A DNA stretch of 54,854 bases from assembly GCA_002505765.1 (NCBI GenBank), contig DAVZ01000060.1, positions 1 through 54,854 of the forward strand, written 5' to 3'. The stretch comes from Methanobacterium sp. UBA176. GTDB taxonomy: Archaea > Methanobacteriota > Methanobacteria > Methanobacteriales > Methanobacteriaceae. A program made the translations under genes and the position numbers. Of the stretch, positions 34,616-43,943 are shown one piece after another; the stretch's first letter is position 1; every line of letters starts with the position of its first letter. The notes below the pieces were generated by a model, which did no database searches, had not been told where the DNA came from, and worked only from the letters and a program-made list of their open reading frames with translations.

Positions 34616-35400
34616 ATGTTTAAGAAAACCGTTATTCATTATCATCATGGATTTGTTGTTATTATTACGGCTACAGCAGGTTCCTTGAATTTTCAACTCC
34701 TGCTGAAGACATTACTAGGTTCAAATTACAGCATGTGTATCCAAGGATTTTATAACTACGATGAATCAGATACAAAAATAGCAGTTATAACAGGATAAAT
34801 CCTCGAGAAAAAAGTTTGATTAACGTCTCTTCAGATGCAGCGAAAAATTATGAACAATCTCGTGATGTAGAAATTATACATTACAAATTGTAGTATTGGA
34901 AAATCCAGATTGCATAAGGAGCAGATGATATAAAGGTGAAGGTCTTGCCTGCAGATTATATAATTTCAGACATTAAATCAGACTATGATCTGGAGGATTT
35001 TGAAAAACCCCTAAAAGGGGGGGGGGTGATGTTATAAGCTTTAATTTAATTATTACTATGTAGGTGTGGTATTTTATCAGTTTATTTGTCATAAAAAAGG
35101 TATTAGAACGGTTAACTATATCATAGAAATATTTGAAAATTATCATATTGGCAAATGGAAGTTAATCAAAATCCTCTCTGATAATAATCTGTCAATGATC
35201 ATAAACCTGGATATGGAAGTGGATTTTATATTGCAACGCCTTTAATGGATGCCAGATCAGTTGAACTTGGAGAAAATATTGATAAAGAATTTCCAGATTA
35301 TAAATATTGTCCATCAGATGCAAATCCCAGAAAAAAGGAACTTCTACAGATATATTACAGAACCGCTTGCTCGAACAGGACGCCTACTTTTGAATGTATT
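34616..35400 (+). pseudogene. Decayed tandem copy of the M14-like hydrolase
   Basis: Segments align in order with the intact gene: YDESDTKIAVITG, then (shifted) PREKSLINVSS and DVEIIHYKL, YIISDIKSDYDL, then a stretch of about 190 bp with no match (about 34993-35183), then IICHDHKPGYGSGFYIATP (with one extra base) and MDARSVELGENIDKEF. Several frameshifts and stops (34796, 34890, 35035) rule out a product. The 3' boundary near 35400 is approximate, since a convergent gene ends at 35433. Confidence 0.75.
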
Positions 35401-35432
35401 ATTATTTATCTTTGTATTATAAAGAAAATGAA

Positions 35433-35840
35433 TCAAATTTTAAGCTCTATACAATCAAGAATTTTGCTCATCCGGTTAAAGTCAACAGGTTTAATCAAGA
35501 AATAGTTTGCACGATTTTTATATGCCTCATTAATGTCATCAGGATAATTTGAAGCAGTTAAAATAACAACAGGCATTGATTTTAAGTTTTTATCTCTTTT
35601 TATACTTTTAAGAACTTCTAAACCATCCATGCGGGGTAAACTTAAATCCAGTATTATTATATCTGGCTTAGGTGCGTTTTTAAAGTCATCTTTTTGATAT
35701 AAATATTGCATTGCTTCAATACCATCTTTTACAATGTGCAATTCACTTTTAATATTCATATCCTTAAACACTTCGGATAACCAGCGTGCATCTGCTGGAT
35801 TATCCTCAATTAACAAAACATTTAAAGATCTGTTAATCAT
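35433..35840 (-). CDS. Single-domain response regulator (CheY/Rcp1-like)
   Basis: 135 aa, receiver domain only. LLIEDNPAD gives the acidic pair, IIILDLSLPRMDG the phosphoacceptor Asp, VILTAS the conserved Thr region and FLIKPVD the Lys. With no output domain it acts by protein contact or as a phosphotransfer sink. The DNPADARWL start resembles Rcp1-type regulators that pair with PAS histidine kinases; the kinase at 17709 is the only one in the window. Confidence 0.93.
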   Translation of the reverse strand: MINRSLNVLLIEDNPADARWLSEVFKDMNIKSELHIVKDGIEAMQYLYQKDDFKNAPKPDIIILDLSLPRMDGLEVLKSIKRDKNLKSMPVVILTASNYPDDINEAYKNRANYFLIKPVDFNRMSKILDCIELKI

Positions 35841-36152
35841 GATCTTATCCTCCCCATAATCTCTAAATTAGACATTAATATTTCCAATATATTTAATCAA
35901 GATTAATTCCAATTATTATATTGGAGTATCATTTTTTTACATTTTTATTATATGGTAATACTAACTAATAAACTTTGTTTTTTAAATAAGGATAAGATAA
36001 GGTGTTTTAATACTTTTCTGTATAATATTATTTATTATCATTTGGAATACAGCTTAATAATAATACAAAATTTAATAAATATACATAAAAATCCATTAAA
36101 AATTAAAAAATCATCAAATATTATATTAAAATAAAAAAACAAATTTTAATTT
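35841..36152. other. AT-rich intergenic region
   Basis: 312 bp between the response regulator promoter and the end of carS. A 60-codon open frame (35952-36134) is AT-driven, dominated by Ile/Asn/Leu/Lys, and lacks a ribosome site. Nothing else seen. Confidence 0.5.
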
Positions 36153-36701
36153 TTAATACCATACATTCTTTATTCCAATTAAATAAGCAATAATATTAGC
36201 GAAAAGATGCAATATAATTGATATAACAGATAATAGTAAAAGCATGTCAAAGGGGATAACAACAACGATTGATGCGAAGATTAAAGCACCTATAACAAGA
36301 TCAAGTTGATCCAGAAGTGGAATGGGTCTACCTCTTTCAATTCTAAGTCTTCTTTTTAAAAAACTTCCAAAAGCATCACCTATTAAAGCTCCACCGCCAA
36401 GGAAAAAACCCAGTAGAGTGCCCTGAATAATATTATCTGGTAGTATACCATATGCCAAACCCATTTCTCCAGCTATTCCCTGTAATAAACCAATTAAAGC
36501 ACCGATACTGGTACCGATAATTGTTCCGCGCCACGTTACACCATCGCCAATTATTCTACGTCCATCTATAAATTTACGGCGGAAATCAACTGGTATTCCC
36601 CCTCCAAATGCCAATGCTGAAGCGTTAGCAAGGTATGCTGGTAACATAAAGTATATTACATATGCTGACATAACTAAAACACTGATAACACTTGTATCCA
36701 T
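36153..36701 (-). CDS. carS: CDP-archaeol synthase
   Basis: 182 aa polytopic membrane protein. YFMLPAYLANASALAFGGG near the start, IIGDGVTWRGT and the LIGDAFGSFLKRRL segment are the CarS/DUF46 signature. It activates digeranylgeranylglyceryl phosphate with CTP, giving the CDP-lipid from which archaeal polar lipids are built. It is divergent (75 bp) from a tetraether-synthase-family gene, so both lipid steps may share control. Confidence 0.93.
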   Translation of the reverse strand: MDTSVISVLVMSAYVIYFMLPAYLANASALAFGGGIPVDFRRKFIDGRRIIGDGVTWRGTIIGTSIGALIGLLQGIAGEMGLAYGILPDNIIQGTLLGFFLGGGALIGDAFGSFLKRRLRIERGRPIPLLDQLDLVIGALIFASIVVVIPFDMLLLLSVISIILHLFANIIAYLIGIKNVWY

Positions 36702-36776
36702 AGTTAACCTCCTGATTTAAAACAAGATATTATTCATGTTATCTATTGAACTAATAAATAATTATATGGTGAGATG

Positions 36777-38306
36777 ATGGTTATAAGGAAAACCAAGAGT
36801 CTATGTCCTGAGTGTCTTAGTGTTATTGATGCTGAGGTTTATGATGATAATGATAAAATAATGATAAAAAAGCAATGCAAAGTGCATGGTAATTTTGATA
36901 GTACTTATTGGGGAAATGATAAACTTTACATCAAAGCATCAAAAAGCAATTTTAAAGGTGAAGGTATTGAAAACCCTCAGACTTCTTCTGATGATGAATG
37001 TCCATTAAACTGCGGAATTTGTGGCGAACACGAAAGCCAGACCATCCTTGGGCTAATTGATGTGACAAATAGATGTAATTTAAAATGCCCTGTATGTTTC
37101 GCCAATGCTGCGGTTTCAAAACATTTATATGAACCCTCCTATGAAGAGATAAGAAAAATGCTTCAAAATTTGAGGGGTAATCAGCCTGTTCCAGCACCCG
37201 CAATCCAGTATGCTGGTGGAGAGCCAACGGTAAGAAAGGATATTGTAGAACTTGTAAAACTGGCAAAGGAAGAGGGTTTTACACACACTCAGATTGCTAC
37301 AAATGGTTTAAGACTGGCAAGGAATCCTGAACTTGCCCATGAATTAAAAGAAGCTGGTTTAAACACAGTTTACCTTCAATTTGATGGGGTCACCGAAGAA
37401 CCGTATCTAAGAATAAGAAACAAAAATTTACTTCCCACAAAACTTAAAGCAATGGAAAATTGTAGAAAAGTAGACCTGGGCATTGTCTTAGTTCCTACAC
37501 TGGTTAAAGGGATTAATGATCATCAAATAGGCGATATAATTAGATTTGCTGTTGATAATATTGATATAATACGTGGCATAAATTTCCAGCCAGTTTCTTT
37601 TGCAGGTAGAACACCATCTGATGAGGTAGAGAAACAACGCATTACAATACCTGATTTTGAAAAACTGGTAGAAAAACAGACCAATGGGACAATAAAGGTT
37701 AAAGATTTCCACCCAGCATCATCTGTTTTTCCAATCTCAGAATTTATAGAAGCAATAGAGGGTGAAAAGCAGGTAATATTCACCTGTCATTCTCACTGCG
37801 GTGCTGCTACTTATATTTTCGTTGATGATGGAAATATCATTCCTGTTACCCAATTTATCGATGTTGACAGGTTTTTTAACCTTCTCTCAAAAAGTGCAGA
37901 AGATATTAAAGAGGGAGGGCTAACTGGTAAAGCAAAAACAGTTGCCAGAGCTACAGTTGAACTTCCAAGGACAATAGATAGGTCAAAAGCACCCAGTGCA
38001 GTAGATATTAAAAATATACTGATTTCAGTGTTTAAAGATAGATCATACGACGCTCTTGGAGATTTCCATCATAATTCATTGCTCATTGCTTGCATGCACT
38101 TCATGGATCCTTGGAATTTTGATCAGGATAGGGTAAGAAGATGCGTAATACACTATGCTGTCCCTGATGGAAGAATAATACCATTCTGCTCTATGAACGC
38201 TCTCTACAGGGAAGAAATAGAGAAAAAATTTGCAGTTCCACTAAAAAGAGAAACTATAATCCAAAATAGTGCATCTCAGTCTTTAGATAGAAGTAAGGGT
38301 TATTAA
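36777..38306 (+). CDS. Radical SAM protein of the tetraether lipid synthase (Tes/MJ0619) family
   Basis: 509 aa from ATG 36777 (GGTGA 4 nt upstream; ATG 36774 is too close). The radical SAM motif is CNLKCPVC (Cys101, 105, 108 counted from 36774). Extra cysteines at 11, 14 and 35 (CPEC) and 76-83 (CPLNCGIC) would hold further metal centres. QYAGGEPTVRKDI and HSHCGAATYIF are family-typical. Tes joins two archaeol chains into tetraethers; other members may modify other substrates, and Methanobacteriales carry several paralogs. The position beside carS favours a lipid role. Confidence 0.78.
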   Translation: MVIRKTKSLCPECLSVIDAEVYDDNDKIMIKKQCKVHGNFDSTYWGNDKLYIKASKSNFKGEGIENPQTSSDDECPLNCGICGEHESQTILGLIDVTNRCNLKCPVCFANAAVSKHLYEPSYEEIRKMLQNLRGNQPVPAPAIQYAGGEPTVRKDIVELVKLAKEEGFTHTQIATNGLRLARNPELAHELKEAGLNTVYLQFDGVTEEPYLRIRNKNLLPTKLKAMENCRKVDLGIVLVPTLVKGINDHQIGDIIRFAVDNIDIIRGINFQPVSFAGRTPSDEVEKQRITIPDFEKLVEKQTNGTIKVKDFHPASSVFPISEFIEAIEGEKQVIFTCHSHCGAATYIFVDDGNIIPVTQFIDVDRFFNLLSKSAEDIKEGGLTGKAKTVARATVELPRTIDRSKAPSAVDIKNILISVFKDRSYDALGDFHHNSLLIACMHFMDPWNFDQDRVRRCVIHYAVPDGRIIPFCSMNALYREEIEKKFAVPLKRETIIQNSASQSLDRSKGY

Positions 38307-38372
38307 TTAACAGGACATAATATTTAATTACTTTTCTGAATTAATTTCATAAAATTTCTTAAAGGTCTAAAA

Positions 38373-39359
38373 ATGATTATAGAAACTCCATCAAGGCTCC
38401 ATATTACTTTAATTGATCTTAATGGCTCTATTGGCAGGATAGATGGTGGTGTTGGGCTTACTATTGGAGAGCCCAACCTTATTCTTAAAGCTGAAACTAC
38501 AGAAGATGGTATTGAGGTTTTATTTGAAGAGGACGGTTTGAGCAATGAATTGATGGATGAGTACAGGGAAAAAATTGAAAATTCCGCCGAAAAAATTAAG
38601 GAGTATTTAAAAATAAGTACTGGATTTAAATTTATCCTTAAAAAAACCTATCCTGCGCATTCAGGACTTGGCTCAGGTACTCAAATATCCCTTGCTGTAG
38701 GAAAAATAATATTGAAGCTTCATAATCAGGATATGGGTGCTGTTAAAATAGCCAGAATCGTTGGAAGAGGAGGTACATCGGGTATTGGAGTCAGAGCATT
38801 TGATCATGGAGGATTCATCATTGATGGGGGACATAAAATTGAAGAGAAACCCGATTTCTTACCATCATCTGCATCTACAGCTTCACCAGCTCCTTTATTA
38901 ACAAGATATCATTTCCCAAAGGAGTGGAAAGTAATTTTAGCTATACCTAATGTTCCTGCAGGAGCTTCAGGTCCAGAAGAAGTGAACATTTTCCAGAAAT
39001 ATTGTCCAATACCTTTAAATGAAGTTCAAAGACTTTCCCACATCCTGCTAATGAAAATGATGCCTGCTGTGGTTGAGGGAGATTTAGAATCATTTGGATC
39101 ATCTGTCAATCAAATACAGGAAACTGGGTTTAAGAAGATAGAACTTGAACTTCAGGATCCAGTGATTGACGAAATAATTGAAAATATGAGGTCTGAGGGT
39201 GCAGCCGGAGTAGGTATGAGTTCATTTGGGCCAACGGTATATGCTGTTACAGATAATAATGTAAAAGGTATATCCAGGGCAGCGTGTAACGCAATGAAGG
39301 ATGTTAGCGGTAAAGTAATCGTTACAAATGCATGGAATAAGGGTTATATAATAAAATAA
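38373..39359 (+). CDS. Beta-ribofuranosylaminobenzene 5'-phosphate synthase
   Basis: 328 aa GHMP-kinase-fold protein. The N-terminal RLHITLIDLNGSIGRIDGG and the loop PAHSGLGSGTQ match RFA-P synthase. It condenses 4-hydroxybenzoate or 4-aminobenzoate with PRPP, the committed step of methanopterin synthesis. The next gene starts 15 bp downstream. Confidence 0.92.
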   Translation: MIIETPSRLHITLIDLNGSIGRIDGGVGLTIGEPNLILKAETTEDGIEVLFEEDGLSNELMDEYREKIENSAEKIKEYLKISTGFKFILKKTYPAHSGLGSGTQISLAVGKIILKLHNQDMGAVKIARIVGRGGTSGIGVRAFDHGGFIIDGGHKIEEKPDFLPSSASTASPAPLLTRYHFPKEWKVILAIPNVPAGASGPEEVNIFQKYCPIPLNEVQRLSHILLMKMMPAVVEGDLESFGSSVNQIQETGFKKIELELQDPVIDEIIENMRSEGAAGVGMSSFGPTVYAVTDNNVKGISRAACNAMKDVSGKVIVTNAWNKGYIIK

Positions 39360-39374
39360 AATCTGATGGTTTAC

Positions 39375-39869
39375 ATGAAAGAAATAAAAGGTAAAGTATG
39401 GAGATTTGGGGATAACATAGACACAGATGTTATAATTCCAGGAAGACATCTGAGAACCTTTAATCCTGATGATCTTGCAGCTCACGTAATGGAAGGAGTA
39501 GACCCTGAATTTTCTAAAAATGTTGAAAAAGGAGATATCATAGTTGCAGATGAGAATTTTGGCTGCGGTTCATCAAGGGAACAAGCACCAGTGGCCATTA
39601 AACATGCTGGGGTAGCTGCGGTAATTGCAAGATCATTTGCAAGGATATTTTACAGAAATGCCATAAATATTGGGCTTCCTGTTATTGTAGCAGAAATAAA
39701 TGCTGATAAAGATGATATATTAAGAATAGACCTATCAAAAGGTATTATCCAAAATTTAACTACCGATGAAACTTTTAAAATTGAACCGTTTAAAAAGTTC
39801 ATGCTGAATATCCTTGAAGACGGTGGACTGGTGAATCATTACCTTAAAACGAAAGATAAGAAGGTTTAG
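39375..39869 (+). CDS. hacB: Aconitase-family small subunit, probably homoaconitase HacB
   Basis: 164 aa from ATG 39375 (MKEIKGKVWRFGDNIDTDV, the usual family start; ATG 39366 adds three residues). The swivelling-domain motif NFGCGSSREQAP is intact. The specificity loop reads HLRT (after IPGR), close to the YLRT described for methanogen homoaconitase small subunits and unlike the hydrophobic loop of isopropylmalate isomerases. This suggests a role in 2-oxosuberate synthesis for coenzyme B. The large subunit is not in the window. Confidence 0.8.
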   Translation: MKEIKGKVWRFGDNIDTDVIIPGRHLRTFNPDDLAAHVMEGVDPEFSKNVEKGDIIVADENFGCGSSREQAPVAIKHAGVAAVIARSFARIFYRNAINIGLPVIVAEINADKDDILRIDLSKGIIQNLTTDETFKIEPFKKFMLNILEDGGLVNHYLKTKDKKV

Positions 39870-40005
39870 ATTATTTAAACCATAATTCTGCTTTCTATAT
39901 AAAAAAAACAATTAGATCATAATGTCCATATATTGTTAAAGAAAATCTACAAAAATCAATTCATTTGTTGTAAACAAATAGAATAAACTTAATAGAGGAA
40001 TAATA

Positions 40006-40605
40006 ATGAAATGCCCTGCATGTGGATTTGAATCCTACGAAATATTGAAATCAAAGGGTAAGCATTCAAAGGAACTACTTTTGAAGTGTGAGGGTTGCGG
40101 CAATATTTATAGGGAAATTGTAAGAAGAGAAAAACCTGTTGATGTACGGATCATCACCAGTGAATTTGAATCTTCTAAAAAAGAATTTATTAAGCTCTAT
40201 CCTGATGAAGAGTTTAGGGTTGGTGATGTTATTGAATTTCAAAATAAGAAGGTCCAGATTACATCAATCGAAACAAAAAGAGGAGGAAGAATTAATAAAA
40301 GTTTGGTCAGTGAAATAAACACTATCTGGGCTTCTTCTCTGGATATACCGGCAAGAATAGGTATTTCTGTTGATTTTGGCGGTAGGATTATTTCTAAAAA
40401 GGTTGATGTTGACAGGGATTTTGAATTCCATATTGGAGATGTGGTCAAACTTGGAGATCTTATTTTTAAAGTTAATTCAATAAAAACAATTGAAAGAAAG
40501 GTTAGAAAGGGCTTTGCAAAGGCATATGTAACAAAAAGAGTTTATGGGAAACCTTTAGATAGAGGGGTAAGATATAATTATGATTTAAGCTCTAAATTAG
40601 TATGA
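40006..40605 (+). CDS. HVO_0476-family zinc finger protein
   Basis: 199 aa. An N-terminal zinc ribbon (CPACGFE, then CEGCGN) is followed by two beta-rich repeats each containing a (F/Y)xxGDVVxL/DVIEF unit. This matches the archaeal COG1326/HVO_0476 family of unknown role, possibly RNA-binding. The last four bases overlap the start of pcm, so the genes are translationally coupled. Confidence 0.82.
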   Translation: MKCPACGFESYEILKSKGKHSKELLLKCEGCGNIYREIVRREKPVDVRIITSEFESSKKEFIKLYPDEEFRVGDVIEFQNKKVQITSIETKRGGRINKSLVSEINTIWASSLDIPARIGISVDFGGRIISKKVDVDRDFEFHIGDVVKLGDLIFKVNSIKTIERKVRKGFAKAYVTKRVYGKPLDRGVRYNYDLSSKLV

Positions 40606-41267
40606 TGGAAAACGAAAGAATTGAACTTGTAAGAAGACTTTCTGAAATGGGATATATTAAAACAGAGAAAGTAAAACAGGCTATGCTGAAAGTTCCCAGG
40701 GAGGAATTTTTAACTGAATTAAATAGGCCTTATGCATATGTTGATCAGCCACTTCCAATTGGAGAAGGGCAAACAATTTCAGCACCGCACATGGTGGCAA
40801 TGATATGTGAAATACTCTCCCTTGAAGAAGGTATGAAGGTTTTAGAAATTGGAACGGGCTTTGGATATAATGCTGCAGTTGTAGCAGAAATAATTGGTAA
40901 AAAAGGACATTTATACAGCATAGAACGTATAAGTTCCCTGGCAGAAACTGCAAAGGAGAATTTAAAAAGAACTGGATATTCAGAAAATATAACAGTGATT
41001 TTAGGGGATGGAACTAAGGGTTATCCTGAAGAAGCGCCATTTGATAGGATATACGGCACTGCAAGTGCTCCAAAATTACCTGAACCCTTAAAAGACCAGC
41101 TTAAGATAGGAGGAATCCTATTAATTCCAGTTGGGGAGCACAGGTATTTTCAGGATCTAATATGCATCTCCAGAAAATCAGAAGACGAATATGAAAAAAA
41201 ATCAATTGGCGGAGTTGCTTTTGTCCCCATGATCGGTGATCATGGATGGCCAGAAAAGAAAATTTAG
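40602..41267 (+). CDS. pcm: Protein-L-isoaspartate O-methyltransferase
   Basis: 221 aa. The SAM-binding motif LEIGTGFGYNAAVVAEI and the preceding QPLPIGEGQTISAPHMVAMI are diagnostic. It repairs isoaspartyl damage in aged proteins. The ATG overlaps the stop of the zinc-finger gene (ATGA); a second ATG follows immediately. Confidence 0.95.
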   Translation: MMENERIELVRRLSEMGYIKTEKVKQAMLKVPREEFLTELNRPYAYVDQPLPIGEGQTISAPHMVAMICEILSLEEGMKVLEIGTGFGYNAAVVAEIIGKKGHLYSIERISSLAETAKENLKRTGYSENITVILGDGTKGYPEEAPFDRIYGTASAPKLPEPLKDQLKIGGILLIPVGEHRYFQDLICISRKSEDEYEKKSIGGVAFVPMIGDHGWPEKKI

Positions 41268-41363
41268 AAATAAACTTTATTTTATATTACTATACAAATT
41301 TTAATTTTACATTTTATATGGTATAACAAATTAATTTAACACTATTAAAGGATAAAGATTAAA

Positions 41364-42638
41364 ATGAAGGTTTACATTGAAACATTCGGCTGTACATTCA
41401 ATCAGGGAGATTCGCAGATAATGGCAGGGCTTTTGCAGGAAAAAGATGCCCAGATAGTTGAATATCCTGTAGATGCTGATGTAATTATTATTAATACATG
41501 CTACGTTAAACATCCAACTGAACAGAAGGTTTTAAATAGACTTGATAAGATTCAAAGAGAGTTTCCAGCTAAGAAATTAATCGTATCTGGATGTATGGTT
41601 GAGATCGATCCAGATAAACTACATAAAGTAGCACCATCTGCAGGATGGATTGGGCCTCGCCAAATTAAATCAACTGTAGATGTTGTAGAATCGTGTCTTG
41701 ATGGTAAAAGTATAAGAATTGTTGGTCATGGAAATGATATTAAACCAGGTCTTCCAAAGATGCGTTTTAATCCACTGGTATATATATGCCAAATATGTGA
41801 AGGGTGTGATGGAAGCTGTACTTACTGCTGTACAAGATTTGCCAGAGGGAAACTTCAGAGCTATCCGGTTGAGGTAATAAAAAGAGAAGTTGAAGAAGCA
41901 GTTAATAAGGGCTGCGTTGAAATCCAGCTTACAGCTCAGGATACTGCAGCTTTCGGTAAAGACACCGAAAAAACATTGGCGGATTTAATTGAAGAAATAA
42001 CCAGTATTCCTGGCGATTTCAGGATTCGAATTGGAATGATGCATCCAAAAAACATGATGAGAAATTTTGAAGAATTAATTGAAGCTTTTAAGCACAAAAA
42101 CGTTTATAAATTCATTCATATACCTGTTCAAACTGGAAATGATTCAGTATTAGATGATATGAACCGTGGACACACAGTAAAACAATTTAAAGAAATAATA
42201 TCCAGATTCAGGGAAGAAATTCCCCAAATTTCAATCGCCACCGATATCATTGTAGGATATCCAACTGAAACAGATGAAGCATTTGAGGATACCTTAAATT
42301 TAATAAATGATACTAAGCCTGATTTTATTCATATTTCCAAATACAGGCACAGACCAATGGCACTATCATCAAATTCACCTGAAATTCCTCATGATTCAAT
42401 GAAGCAGCGTTCTAAAGCATTAAATGAATTAAAAACACGGATATTGCACGAAAACAATCTAAAAGAGGTAGGAAGCATTCAATATACATTGATTACTGAA
42501 AAAGGTAGTAAAGGTGGATATATTGGAAGAACAGATTCTTATAAACCAGTGGTTGTTAAAAATGCAGAAACAGGCGAATTTGTAAAGGTTAGAATAGAAG
42601 AAGCTACAGGTACTTATTTAAAAGGTTCTATTTTATGA
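41364..42638 (+). CDS. tRNA t6A37 methylthiotransferase (MtaB/CDKAL1 type)
   Basis: 424 aa. The N-terminal UPF0004 domain has cysteines in ETFGCTFNQGD, NTCYVKH and VSGCMVE, which bind the auxiliary cluster. Radical SAM motif EGCDGSCTYCCTRFARG follows. A TRAM domain closes the protein (about 360-424). It converts t6A37 to ms2t6A in ANN-decoding tRNAs. Archaeal members lie closer to eukaryotic CDKAL1 than to bacterial MiaB. Confidence 0.93.
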   Translation: MKVYIETFGCTFNQGDSQIMAGLLQEKDAQIVEYPVDADVIIINTCYVKHPTEQKVLNRLDKIQREFPAKKLIVSGCMVEIDPDKLHKVAPSAGWIGPRQIKSTVDVVESCLDGKSIRIVGHGNDIKPGLPKMRFNPLVYICQICEGCDGSCTYCCTRFARGKLQSYPVEVIKREVEEAVNKGCVEIQLTAQDTAAFGKDTEKTLADLIEEITSIPGDFRIRIGMMHPKNMMRNFEELIEAFKHKNVYKFIHIPVQTGNDSVLDDMNRGHTVKQFKEIISRFREEIPQISIATDIIVGYPTETDEAFEDTLNLINDTKPDFIHISKYRHRPMALSSNSPEIPHDSMKQRSKALNELKTRILHENNLKEVGSIQYTLITEKGSKGGYIGRTDSYKPVVVKNAETGEFVKVRIEEATGTYLKGSIL

Positions 42639-42648
42639 TGCTGTATTC

Positions 42649-42843
42649 TTATCTTCTCCACATAAGCTTCTTAGAGAGCTTTTCCATCTTTTTGGCTTCA
42701 TTCATCTGTTTTTCAAGATTTCCATCTTCTATAACTATAGAACCTTGATATCCGCAGTGTTGACATCTCCATATGCCCTCATTAGGCTCTTCATTCTTTA
42801 TTTTATGCGAACCGCAGTGGGGACAGAATGTTCTCCTGGTCAT
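42649..42843 (-). CDS. Small zinc-ribbon protein
   Basis: 64 aa. CPHCGSHK and CQHCGYQG form one zinc ribbon; a Lys/Glu/Met-rich helix follows. Such ribbons resemble TFIIS/RpoM C-terminal domains, but the catalytic Asp-Glu pair of TFS is not seen. Convergent with MtaB, 10 bp apart. Function unknown. Confidence 0.75.
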   Translation of the reverse strand: MTRRTFCPHCGSHKIKNEEPNEGIWRCQHCGYQGSIVIEDGNLEKQMNEAKKMEKLSKKLMWRR

Positions 42844-43013
42844 GTTATTTATATTTAATTTTCGGGTATTTAATCCTTATGAAAGCTGTTTAGATATTAT
42901 TAGAAAGGTGTAAATTCAATTAAAAGAAAGTGCTCTTTATATTTATTTTAGAGGCATGCCAAAAACTTGTTTCTGCGTTTTCGAATTTAATCGCAAACAT
43001 GCGAAAATTTTTT

Positions 43014-43088
<75 letters not shown>

Positions 43089-43091
43089 GTA

Positions 43092-43163
<72 letters not shown>

Positions 43164-43508
43164 GTCTGGAGTACTTGAATATAAACGAATTCCTATATAA
43201 CCTTTTCTCTTATTTGCTAAATATTTTTTGGAAACAAAAATTGGATGATTATTTTAAATTTTTAATATTTTCACCCCTAAAATCATAAATCTGTTCTTTG
43301 ATGTTCTATGGATAATTCCATGATGCAGTGGCATATGTTTGAATAATGGAGTAGTAATATTGATATAATTGTTAATAAAGATAAAATCTGAAGTTAAAAG
43401 CGTCGTTTAACTCATAAAAACGTTTTTTAAGCCAAAAATAGATTCATTATTTTTATATAATACTTAAAACAATTATTAATAGTAAAAGTATCACTGGAGA
43501 GTAATAAT
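43164..43508. other. Intergenic region between tRNA-Val and the GerW-like gene
   Basis: 345 bp without a credible ORF. Its left end holds the tRNA promoter (TATA near 43178-43187). Its right end holds the promoter of the GerW-like gene (TATA-like TTTTTATATAATAC near 43450-43463). An open frame across the tRNAs (43031-43288) is an artefact. Confidence 0.5.
43178..43187 (-). promoter_or_regulatory. TATA box of the tRNA-Val/tRNA-Phe unit
   Basis: Read on the minus strand the site is CGTTTATATT, about 20 bp before the 5' end of tRNA-Val, the expected archaeal distance. A second TATATA is at 43194-43199. Confidence 0.55.
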
Positions 43509-43916
43509 ATGGATGTAGAACCAATTAAAACAACTGTAGAAGAACTTTTAAAGGTTTTAGCTACAGATAATGTAATAGGTGAAACAATAGAGACTGAGGA
43601 TAAACTTCTTATCCCGGTTACAAAATTTGGGATGGCTTTCGGTGCTGGAAGCGGTGAAGGTCAGGGACCCGGAAGTCAGGGTGGAGGAAAAGGTAGCGGT
43701 GCTGGTGGAGGTGCTGGTATTGAGCCCATAGCCATGATAGCAGTTTTCAAAGGAGTAAAAGGCCCTGAAGGAGTTAGAATAATGCATTTAACACCGCCAA
43801 ATCCAATAGGCCGTGCTATATCTGAAGCAGTTCCTGCAGTAATAGATCTTATGAAAGAGAGCAAAGAAACAGTCAAAGATTTAACCAAAGAGGAAAAGAA
43901 GGAAGAAACAGCATAA
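43509..43916 (+). CDS. GerW/YtfJ-family protein
   Basis: 135 aa. The family core is visible: a short helical start, IPVTKFGMAFGAGSGEG, a Gly-rich loop (about 46-74), then IEPIAMIAVFKG. YtfJ/GerW is known from spore-forming bacteria, but homologues occur in methanogens, where spores do not exist. The next gene encodes DUF2953, the same neighbour as bacterial YtfI, so the two likely act together. Function in archaea unknown. Confidence 0.85.
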   Translation: MDVEPIKTTVEELLKVLATDNVIGETIETEDKLLIPVTKFGMAFGAGSGEGQGPGSQGGGKGSGAGGGAGIEPIAMIAVFKGVKGPEGVRIMHLTPPNPIGRAISEAVPAVIDLMKESKETVKDLTKEEKKEETA

Positions 43917-43943
43917 ATAATTCTATTTTGAGTGTGATCTAAA

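Noticed and set aside
34616..34798. 60-codon frame as a real small gene
   Set aside because: Its last third aligns with the start of the M14-like gene and homology continues past the stop in other frames, so it is part of a pseudogene.
35952..36134. 60-codon frame in the AT-rich gap
   Set aside because: Composition is that of random AT-rich DNA, there is no ribosome site and no motif.
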